A stretch of 64,000 bases of DNA from the NCBI GenBank assembly GCA_014607495.2, contig CP053153.1:4154001-4218000 (forward strand), in the 5' to 3' direction. Positions 38,701-50,700 of this stretch are shown piece after piece (the first letter of the stretch is position 1; each line of letters starts with the position of its first letter). Origin of the DNA: Carposina sasakii. Taxonomy: Eukaryota; Arthropoda; Insecta; Lepidoptera; Carposinidae. The notes beneath the pieces were generated by a model. The model had not been told where the DNA came from. It saw only the letters and a program-made list of their open reading frames with translations, and did not search any database. The translations under genes and the position numbers were made by a program.

Positions 38701-41700
38701 TAGAAATGAAGTGATGTAATCGAAATTATTACACAAGGAACAAAATGAGACTTTTTTTTGTTGCACCTAATACGAGGTGCTAATTTCAAATCTACCCGCA
38801 TTTGGTTTCTAACAGCTCCCGTTTATGAGATACAGCTATTTGATATAGAATTCCGAGTTGTACAATTAAAAAAAATTTTTTTTTACAATGTCGTCGTCAC
38901 GAAATATCTGTAAAAACGATCCCAACTATTTCTGTAACATATGTGGTGAATATACATTAGTATAGACTAAGTGTGTCGGAGTTCGTAAAACGGGTGTACT
39001 TTGATTACTTTGGATTTCCTTTGGACACCCGCGACAAGTATTGGGTGCCGTAAAACATGCGTCGAGTCTTTGAGATTATGGGTTGACCCCATTTCAAGTA
39101 CCAAGCACCAATGATCTGGCGAGAACCTTCCATCAGGACGATTGTTACGTTGTTGATATAAACGGGATTAACAAAAGAAAGCAAATGGTTTTCACACTGT
39201 TACCCGACCAGTCTGTACTCCTGCGATAATTTACACAAAATGTTTTGGAAGAAGAAAAAATGGAAACCGAGCAGCCCCGGCCCTTTAATAATGTATCGAA
39301 AATAATCTGATAAGGTTCTCGAGAAACAAGAATGCTTACATTTTTTTCATAACTTTGTATAACATCAATGGGATTACAAGAATATTCCAAAAGAAAATTG
39401 ATTCCTGTAATATAAAATATTTAACAGCTGGGGTTACCATGCACATTCAACACCTGTCACTACTAACCTGATATGTGTAGATTTAAAATGGTGAACTTGT
39501 ACATCTGGGACAGCAGAGCTAAGTCTATACCCTCGAAAGTGCCTAGAGATCGCATAATTAGAACGAGACACCATTTGGTTCCATAATTTGAGTACCGAGA
39601 AACTGAAAGCCGGAATTTTCGATGGTCAAATAAGAAGGTTGATGAAGGATGAAAACTTTCATAATTACATGACCGATATTGATGCCTGCAATAAATTCGT
39701 TTGGATTGCACAAAATTTTCTGGGCAAGAAAGATAAATGCTATGCGAAGCACATTGAGGAGATGTTGTCGCACTTCCAGCAGCTTGGGCAATATGAGCAT
39801 TAAGGTACACTTCCTCCACAGCCATTTGGATTATATAGGTGATCTGAGTGAAGAACAAGGGGAACGTTTCCATCAAGATATTCGGACTATGGAAGATTCC
39901 CAACATGATGGCGGACTACTGCTGGAGCATTAAAAACATGAACCAAGTAATCTTATAAAAGTAAATTTTTCTAAAGACACGTCTGAATAATCAGATCTGA
40001 AATTACATAATATTAGTCTTCATTCAACATTATGTTCCCTTGTGTTATTATTTATAACTTTTCATAGTTTTTTGTTAGTTAATTTTTAACCTATTGGAAA
40101 ACTTATCGCACACCATCTATCTAAATTACATTCCTATTTTAGGGGTTGATGAGGTAAAGGGCTTGAGTACCTAGTTAAGTACTTTTTTGGCTCTTTAAGA
40201 TTATTTTACCAGTGCGCCTAAACATGTTTTATTTAAGAAATGCCACAACACTTTGCTTCTTATATACTCAGTCGTTCACTCAAACTTTAATTGCCCTCAC
40301 CTTCAAGCTTTGAAATATATCTCATACATATGTCAGGGAAATAAAGTACTACCTCCTAATGAAAATTCATTTGATAAAATACGACTGAAAACAAGAGTTA
40401 CTTTTAATATAGTGAAACGTGAAAACTGTTTCTTAAAATTTTAATTATTGAAGCCTTCTCTTCTTAAATTAGTATTATTAATATCTAAGTGAAATGATTA
40501 TTTTTTCTCTATGAAACAAGTATTTTTGTACAAATAATGTAAACGAGTTAAAATAACTTTTAAAATTAACTTCACAAGTATTAATTAGTTACCAATTTAT
40601 ACCTTTGTATTTAAAGAACCGTTTTTATTAATCTATGTAAAACATAGTTTATTTTTATTTCATTCGCATTTCGCATGATAATATTTTTATAACATGTTTC
40701 TGGATCAAACCAAAACCACATACTTATTAGTTTGCTGAAAAATGTAAAAATGTGAAAATAGAACGGTGAAATAATTGTACTGAATATTTCATCAGAGTAT
40801 CATTGTATATTTTTTTATGTTCATCGGTCTGTACCAAATAGGTTCTAATTTGGGTTTATTAAATTATCCTTTCAGTTTAATCTGGAAACACGTTGTATGA
40901 AGTTGTACTGCGTTTTGTATGAACTATTATACTGAGTTTATATCTATTAGCATATTTTAACATTAGTTAAATACAACTGCAATGAGCCTAGAGCGTAATA
41001 CTTATTGCAAAAATATATTTTAAAACAATCGGCCAAATGCATCAACGTTTAAAGAACAACGGACGTAATGCTGTCAATGCACAGATTGAAGCACCTTAAT
41101 GGTGGCGTGCTGCGCATGTATGCGTATTTTCTAGTAAGCGCCGAGCTTACTATGTTTTGTATTTCTGGGTGGATAACGCGTCAATACACATCCCTACTCC
41201 ATGGAATATCGTTACCGAGCTTACTATGAATATTGACAACACTCTGTCCGTTATTCTTTATACGTTCATGGCCAAATGTATCACTTTGTGCCAACTCCGT
41301 TACATGGACTGATTCATTCTTTGGTAATTCTGTTCAATGTCGCTCACTAACACTATGTATAGTATATGTATATTACATTTTTTCGAATACAAAGAGAGAG
41401 TGAAATACCTATTTAGAAGGGAAAACTGCTTTATTCTTACAAAATATTGTTTTATACTAAATCATTCCGAGGTGCTACATAATTTATTTATAAATGATTT
41501 ACTTTTACCTACTGCGTAAACAATTTAACGGCCTATTACCTATCTTTAATTTTAAACGGCTGATTCCAATAAGTTATTATTTTATTAATGTTTTTAGTTT
41601 TTTTTATATATTCTGTTTACTGCTTCTAATCTTAAATGAAATATTTGATTAGTTAATTCATATACCTATACAGGTATGAGATAACATAAACGGTAGTATG

Positions 41701-44700
41701 ATTACATAACTTGCAAAATTTGCGTTAGCAATGTGACAGCGAAAATTTTGAGCACGGGGCGTGGGAGGATGTCGAATTGCTATCGCTCTGCTTCTGCAAG
41801 TTACGTAATCAGCCTACGGAGACATTATAATATCTGGCATATCTGAATATGTATTTTTAAAATATATCCACACTTGCATCTAGGTACATTAACTTTAGTT
41901 ATTTATTAGAAAGTTATATTAATTTTATTTAGAAAAGCGAGTTCCCGTCACAAATCGTGATGAACGCTAACTACTTATTGTTTTAAGTTATATTTTTATT
42001 CAAGTATTATAGTAGTTCCGATGAATCTTTGCGGATGTGAACCAGTAGGCCCCTCGCACATAAATATTTTCGACGCATTTCGTATGGAATTTACTCCTAA
42101 TCAATCTGTAACCAGGGGCGTTACTACAGAGGGGGGCAAGTCGGCAAAATGCTATGGGTCCCTAGCCGGTTGGGGCCCCCGGTTAAAGGAAAATCACAAG
42201 TCCCAACATGATTTCCAGGGCCATCCGATGAAGTTGCCACGGGTCTCTAACGGTATAGGTAGTAAATAACATTCAGTTTTGGTAGAAAATTTAGTTAGTT
42301 GGAATGACTTAACTTATGTAACATTTAGTTACTATTGTGGGAGTGAGAAGTCCTTATAAGGGGTGTTCTCTTTCTAAGGAAAATCAAAGTTTATATTAAT
42401 ATGACTTACTAAATAGTTTCCAGTTATGAAAGTCTTTGTTAGTTAACGAATAAACGCTGGCCGTCAATCACTATTAGTGACGGGCTTATACTTATTGTTT
42501 TTATTGTTAATTGACTTGATATTTCATTTTTTGTAAGTAAGGTATATTTTAATGCAAAGTGATAATTTTGTTACACGTTTTGTTATAAATATTGTGATAC
42601 TGTTATCAATAAAATACAATGTTTTTTTTTTATGAAGCAAGGGTTTTTTGATGTACATTTATATCTATCATCTAATGAATTAAGAAAATATTTTCATCAC
42701 ATTTGTTTTCGAAATTTTGAGTAAGTAATTTTGTTAGTAATTTATAAATAACTATTATTTTTGTTATATTCGAATATTTAAGACGTGATTACTTATGTAA
42801 AGAAATGTATTAGGAATAAATAGTATTACAAGTTAAGTTTTTGAGTGTTTTTGTTCATTATGGTAAACTAAATTGATATGTTTTCTATGTCTGCTCAAGT
42901 AGCATGACCTGCGGATCACGATTTGATAAACCGATTTATCGACGTTTAGCCTGTCAAATTACGATAAATATAGCCACCATGTTGAATTTTGTATAGAGAC
43001 GATACGATATCGTACGATACGATATCCACGATGCGTGGTCATGCTAGGGGGGCAGATAAGAAACTATATCTACATTAAATGTCTAATTAGTACACCATAC
43101 AAAAGTATCCCATCGTATCCATGTTTAAAAGTGTAAAACAAGGTACTTATTTAATTTATATAAAACATAATAAAAATAATTCAATTACATTTAAAGTTAA
43201 TAGTAATTTTTTTTATTCAAACTAATCGATATTGCCAAACCCATACAATTTGTAAGTTAAACATCAAGGAAAACCGTCACCCTATTAAGCGCTGTGATGT
43301 TCAATTTCAGCCAATCGGGATGCTTCGTCAGCCAATCAGGAGACGCCAACTCCCGGCCTCCCGAACCGAGTAGGCCTCCGCCGCCGTCCCGGCCTCCCGC
43401 GGCGCCGCACTACCAGCCTCCCGCGCAAGCCCCGCCCAACTCGGGAGGCCTATTCTCGTCCCTCAAGGGAGGCGCCGGTAGCTTCTTGAAGAATTTGAAG
43501 GACACCTCCTCTAAAGTTATGCAGACTGTGCAACAGTAAGTTTCGATATACATAGGTACATATCTACACAGCTAGGGTTGCCAGGCGTCCGGATAAAGCC
43601 GGACAGAGTCAGGCCTTCAGGTGACTTATGTGAGTTACGTGCTAAATATGAGAAAAAAATTATGTTCTATACTTAAGCAGATTTTAAATTATGAATTCTT
43701 GGTATGTCTAAATAAGTTACATGCAAGAAGTGGTCGCAGGCAATTCGATTAGCTCTTTTTACATTTCGCAAACGAACAAGTGCCGACGGTGGTCGGCTGT
43801 CTTTCTGAATCGACTGTCAGTCACGCGGGCAAATACTCTCTCGGTTGTCAATAGTTATCATTCTTCGATTGTTAGAGCACATTACGTTGTCAGTTTTCGT
43901 ATTCAGGAACAATAATTTACGTACCTATAAATAATGAGACACAAAATCCTAAATAATGTAGGGTGTCCAGCTTTTTTACCCAAATGTCCGGCCAACCGGG
44001 TGGTCGGTCCGGCTTTTAGGTTTTTCGACCTGGCAACCCTACACACAGCTGTGTTCCCTAAATGGGGTAGCCAGAATTGCAGGATTGAAAAGGAGATCTT
44101 CAAGTTACTTTTAGCTTATCGGGGCCAAATGTAAAAGATCAGTTACCTTGCTAGCTCATCGCCTAAGAGAGTGCCCCTGAATTCCTTAATCGACTCTTAA
44201 TCCTCATTTACATACCATTTTCCTGCCAGTTGCATACAATTTCTTTGAAGCAACAAATGACTCGCAAGGTCTAAACTGCCATTTATGACACATTGTCCAA
44301 GTTCTTACTAGTAAATAATGGCATATCAATAACTGCTCTTAAATGTCCAAAAAAAATGGTACCATGTAAATTGTACTTTACGATATTCACAGTAAGATCT
44401 TACTTCTGTTCAGATGTGGTTCAAACCTTATTCTCAATTATTCAAACGTGGTTCTTATTTCTAGGTCCATAGCGAGAACTGATCTGGATATAAGTTACAT
44501 AACTAGTCGTATTATTGTGATGCCGTACCCCTCTGAAGGTCTGGAGAGCGCCTATAAAACTAACCACATCGAGGATGTGAAGGTATGTTCAAAGATTTTT
44601 CTACTTAGCTAGTATTATGTCTACTCGTGCTGTTATCCATATTATGCAGATTAATCTCTGTCTTACAGCAGTAAATTTATTAATCTTTTTTTAGGGTTCC

Positions 44701-47700
44701 GTACCCATAGGGTAAAAACGAGACCCTATTTTTAAGACTTAGCTGTCCGTCCGTCCGTCCGTCTGTCTGTCACCAGGCCGTGTCTCAAGAACCGCGAAAG
44801 CTAGACATTTAAAATTTTCACAAATTATGTATTTCTATTGCTGCTATAACGACATATATGTATTAATAACAAAAAATAATGTTTCGTCAGTGTACAATAA
44901 ATAATATGAAAATACTACTTACCCCACAACAGGCGTTTCTAGAAAGCCGTCACCCGAGCGGCAAGTACAGTATCTTCAGCGCGGGCCGCCCCCGCCCCCC
45001 GCTGCCCCGCGCGGTCGACGCGCGCGCCGCCTTCCCCGCCCCGTCCCCCGCGCACCGCGCCCCTTCACTCGCCCCCTTCTACGCGTTACTACAGAATATG
45101 TATCACACGCTGGGGAAGGACCAGAGCGGCGCGCTTGTTATTACTTGCCCGGTAAGTGTGGGAGGGGCCTATGGACTTCTCAAGGCTAAGAATGATGATG
45201 ATGAAGATGAAGTGTGGGTAGATAGAAAAAGCTACGAAGGTCGAGCCAATTCTCCTCCCTGAAAGGGGTTCTAAGGGGAAGTATCTGAATGGCGCGCTTG
45301 TCATTACTTGCCCGGTAAGTGTGAGTAGATAGGGAAAGGTTGGAGGTCGGGCCACTCCCCCTCACTCGCCGCTTCTAGGCGCTGCTAAAACATAAGTGTG
45401 TATAGATGGAAAAAACTTAGAGGGCAGGCCATTTCCTCTCCCTGGAAGGTTCTATGCCGTTCTACAGAACATGTACCACTATGTGAGGAAGGATCAGAGT
45501 GGCGTGCTTGTTATTACTTGCCCGGTAAGCGTGGAAAGTTCGAGTGTACTCGTAGATACCACGCATGGACAAACGTGGGAAGGCCGGTCGCAGTGGTTAT
45601 TTGAGAAGGCCTATGTTCAGCAGTGGACATAATGGCTGTAATGGTGATGGTGAAGAGTGACTAAACAAACAAACGATGGTTGAGTGACGTTATTAAGTGC
45701 AATTTAGCTCTAACGTGACGCCCCGTCCACATAAATATAGCTATATGTATATTTCATCCTCAGTCTTGTCTCCAAGGGTAAACTATTAAAGATTTCATAC
45801 ATACTTAGCTAGTACTATATCGAACTGCAATTATTATGTGTGTGTAAAGTATAAGTGTTGCATTAACCTTTGTATTGTACCCATCTCAGAATTCTGTATT
45901 AAACTTTATTACAGGACGGCAAACAATACTCATGCATGATGCTATGCGGCCTGCTAATATACGCGAAGCTGATATCAGTACCGGAGGATGCTTTGCAAAT
46001 ATTTGCGGTCAAACGGTCGCCTATCAACATGCCGCCCAGCCAAGTCAGATATCTGTATTATCTTAGCAACATAGTCAGGTGAGTTGTCTAAAATTACGAA
46101 TAGACCCACTGAAAATTGTTATGATGTTTCCCGTTTGTTTGGTTAATTTAATGTACATTAAGTATATGTTTTCAGGGCTGAGCCAATCCTTCCACACTTC
46201 AGGCCTGTGACTCTAGTTTCCCTCACCATTCAACCTGTACCGCTATTCACCAAAGCTAGGTAAGACCTAACGTATCATCATCTCAAACGAATTACCAAAA
46301 TGAAAATACTAAATCCATAATCTCACTGAACACCAAAATAACGCTCATTTGCAATTGTGCATACACATTCATTAGACATAGTATTTTATTTTACAAACTA
46401 AATTCACAAATTTTTCAACACATTAACCTAGACCCATAGTAAGGTGATAAGCACCGGGTGTATAAATGTATGCGTACTTACCTAATTTATATGGAAAAGC
46501 GCAACACACATCAAGCCCGCCGGGTCGCCGATACAGTCCGCCGACACGACCCGGCGGCAAGATGAAAAGAATCACGTCGGCAACATGCTGCGCCCGCGCG
46601 TGTTGTCCGCCGACATGTTGGCGGCTTGCGTGCGTGCGCTCAGTTGTCCGGCGACGCTCGACCTTTAGTCACTAACTGCCAAATAAATTTCTCATCTCAA
46701 GCCGCCGACAAAATTTTCCGACTTACAATAAGTGAAGCCGCCAACTAGCCCGCCGGGCCCCCGACCTATGTCGGCGGACTAGTTGGCGGCTTCACTTAGT
46801 GCGTATTGCGCTTTAGGTAACAGCTACTACTCGGAAACGAACATCAATATAATATCAATGTTTGCAACTAATTGTATTCGAATTCAGAATCCTATGTTAT
46901 TCACGTTTTTTTATCAGGTCAATAGACACAAAAATTGATGTTTGTAGTGGGTGTAGGAAGTAAAAGTGCCGGGAATACACGTTAAGGTAAATTTATTGGT
47001 ATCCAAAAAGGTAACTATATACTGGAGTATTCGTAATATGGCCAGGCAGCTGTCCGATACTACAAGTATTATGCTCCGTATGCGAGTTATAGGGCCAGGC
47101 AGCTGTCCGCTATAACCGTGAGGAGGTCCTACCAAGGACAATTTCAACGATGTCACGGTTGCTATATGAATCCTGTTTGAAACCAAACGATATCGCGTTC
47201 TATTTGTATCCCAGCGCCATCTATTGACGTTAGTCGGAACACTGTGTTACAGTCTCCCCCTCTGGCTCCGACGACGACCCGACGAGAGAGCCAGCTCTAG
47301 GTATTTCAGGCTTTCGTGGTCAGCCTCTCTTGCGCGATTAGGTAGTGCGCCTTCAGTGTTGCCCGCCGACAGCGATTTCAAAAGAACCAGGGCGGCCCAT
47401 CTCTTCGAGGCGTAAATTTGGAGGTAATGCCTTGCTGCTAAGCATGTGAGTCGACTAGCACTTTGTCTCCAGGTTTATAATCCGGACATGGTTCACGTTT
47501 CTCGTGTATTCTTTGCGCTTTTCTTCTTTGCTTTCTTGTATCTCTCTCACTCTTCTCATAGTATCTATCATTAACATTAATTTGGGTGTTAATTCTTCAA
47601 CAAATTTTTCTTGGATTATAATTTCTTTCAAGTCGTCTGTACATCGTCTGGCGTACGTAATTCGCGCCCAAGTCAAATATGCAGGACTAAACCCAGTAGT

Positions 47701-50700
47701 TGTAGATTGAATACATTGCAAATCTGATGCTAGGTAATTTTTGAGACCATGTTCTATGACTATCTCCAACTAATATTGCGAGTTGGGTTTTCAAGTCGCG
47801 GCTGGATTCGTTTCCGGATGGACAGTGGTGTTAACCCATGATGAATATTGAGGCAATAGGTCAGTTTTTTCATAACTAACAAACTGCTAATAAATCGGCG
47901 AGGAGTTCCATACCGAAGTATTATTTCATCCAATAATATTTTTGTATAGCCCATACTACGGCCAAAGCCTCACGCTCCGTTGTAGAGTCCGCCAATGTTA
48001 ACAGCCTACTAGCGTATTCCACTGGATGTCGGCGGACTAGTTAGCGGCTTCACTTAGTGCGTATTGCGCCCTTTAGGTAACAGCTACTACTCGGAGAATC
48101 GTAACATATAATCAATATCAATGTTTGCAACTAATTGTATTCGAATTCAGAATCCTATGTTATTCACGTTTTTTTATCAGGTCAATAGACACAAAAATTG
48201 ATGTTTCTTTTGTTTCAGAGACGGATGTAGACCATACATAGAAATATACAACGAAGACAGACTGCTGCTGTCCACTCAACAGGATTACGATAGATTGCAT
48301 TTATACACGATAGCCGAGGGAAAGGTATAACTAATGCAATATGATTGTTATATTGAAGTCTCATTTAGAGTTTAATTTAAATTAAGAATAGTAAGAGATT
48401 TTTTTTGTCCTAATAAAATTTAAAGTGGTAAATAGGGTCGATTCCAGCAGTCACACTTAATAAACCTAAACCTAATTTTAGTCAGGTCTATCTCTCTCCG
48501 TCCTTAACATAAATAGCTGAGAGAGAAAAGGACATGTAGGACTAATTTTACGTTTAGGTTTAAGTATGACTGCCGGAATCGACCATATTGTCTATTTAAG
48601 GTATCTATAAATAGACCTATATACATTATTTAGATAGATGACTATTTCTATGTAGGTAACTTTAAATTTAATAACATACTGTAGTGGCTTGTGTACAATC
48701 ACTACATATTATAAAACACAGTCGCTTCCCGCTGTCTGTCCCTATGTATGCTTAGATCTTTCAAACTACGCAGCGGATTTTGATGCGGTTTTTTTAATAG
48801 ATAGAGTAATTGAAGAGGAAGGTTTATAGGTATGTATAGTATCAACACGTGCGAAGCCGGGGCGGGCCGCTAGTAAAGAATAAGATGATAACAAAGTGGC
48901 GGGTAACTAACTTTACACAAAATATGTAACGTTGTCAGGTAACACTACCCCTGGACACGACAATATGCGGCGACGTGCTAGTGTCAGTATACCACTCGCG
49001 ACAGCAGCTCGGCCGAGTACTGGCCGTACCAGTACTGTCCGTGCAGTTCCACACTGGCTTCATTGATGCCAACCAGCATCATGTTAAGTTTACCAGGTAA
49101 GCTGAGAATCATTTTTGGCGTTTATAATAAGACGGGTCTTCAAATGGTTTACCATACACTCAAATCAGAATTGTTTCTATTATGAAAACGAGACGCCAAC
49201 ATAAGCTATGTAGAAAACAATTCTATTTATCTGTCTTTAGGTGGCTGCTAAATGAAGCCCCATTTGTATACCATATTTACCATAATTAGTCGCTTAAAAT
49301 TAATCTGACAATTAAGATTTTAATATCTCAATATCCTATGCTAGGCTGCATAAAAATGTCTTGACATATTTACATACACATATGGAGAAGAAATAAAAGA
49401 GGAGCAACGGCTAAGTATATTTTCATACAAAAATAGTGTGCCGCTGAGCGGGGGTGAAGATGGGACGAGGGGAGCATTGAACACTGTAGCCCTGCCCATT
49501 TACATAGAAACCACCTTGTAGTGACTAGTCAAACTACTTGCATAAGCGTGTGGTTACAGCTACATTGTTACACACATTGGCCCTGACGCTCCGCCCCTAT
49601 CATGACGTCATGGCCTCACGATTGCCACACGACTCAGTTCATAGTCCCATCATCCTCTTTTATACCTTCTTCACGCATACACCCGACTCTAGTCCCAAAA
49701 TGGGTTACCCAGAATTGCTGGTTTTCGTAGCAGAACCTAGAGCTCCGTTTAGCATAACGGGGATATTTATAAGTAAAAGAAAGACGGAAGGAGATGCAGC
49801 CGATGTATTCTAGTAAAGCTCAGCGTCAGCACAGAACCGACTAATTTGCGGGTCAATTCAATTAAATTTTTTTATTAATGGCCTATTTGCAGGTCAGAAA
49901 TTGACGGTATAGACGAAACGTCGCCAGTAAACGACCATTTTTCCAACAACGTGTCAGTGGTCATAAGTCTAGTGGTACAGAACGGTGAACGGCGCAAACC
50001 ACGTTCCGATTTATGGGAAGAAGATCATTCTTTCGCCGTCCGCACGCCTGATGTGTTGTTCACCACGCCGCTAGAAAGGGACGAGACTATCGATAATTTT
50101 GGTACGTATTCTTACTAACCTCACAACTCAAACTTCACATCGAAAGGTTTAAATACTCTATACAATTATACACATCAGTCTAATGCAATCCACTACCGGA
50201 CGTGGCGTCCCCCAAGGTACGCCGCAAGGCTACTGCCATAAGGGTGTTTTGTACACTCACCACGCTGGGCAGGCGGGTTGGTGACCGCAGTGTGATTTTT
50301 GGAATATGTTGCCAACACGGGAGGCGCTGCTGCCCACCTCCCGGAAACCCTTAATCGCCTCATGCTTTACCCACATGCAGACACAATGGGGTGGTGCTAT
50401 ACTACTCTATTTACACGTAAAAATGATCTGTTTTTCTCCCTCTAGCCAATAGCTAGATATGGTTTCGTTTCTGTGTGGTGATGATGATGGAAGATATGCT
50501 TTTCCACATGTTCTAAGCATTGCCTTTAATAAAACAAGTCATAGAAAGCACGCAAATTGATTTGTACCATTTCTTAAAAGCGCTAAGAAAGCGGTAAATA
50601 TTGTGTGGTTAATAAATTGTGTTTTAAATAGAATATTATTGTGTATGTAATATTTTTTATAATAGTTCCTATGTCTAACTGTGTATATTTATGTAAATAT

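Larger units (their letters stand above)
31960..43339 (+). other. GAK intron 5 (11.4 kb)
   Basis: The largest intron of the gene separates the kinase from the PTEN-like part. It holds the RTE end (33285-34060), a pogo-like element with nested insert (37646-38484), the uncharacterised protein remnant (39120-39935), a MITE (41699-41811) and repeat G (42893-43055). Between these it is AT-rich and I find no host exon; a small stem-loop (ttctgcatagatg / catctatgcagaa) is at about 35042-35073. Confidence 0.6.

Noticed and set aside
46466..46675. GC-rich open frame rich in Pro, Arg and Cys
   Set aside because: It lies within a CCGCC/GGCGG hairpin element, where GC richness removes stops by chance.
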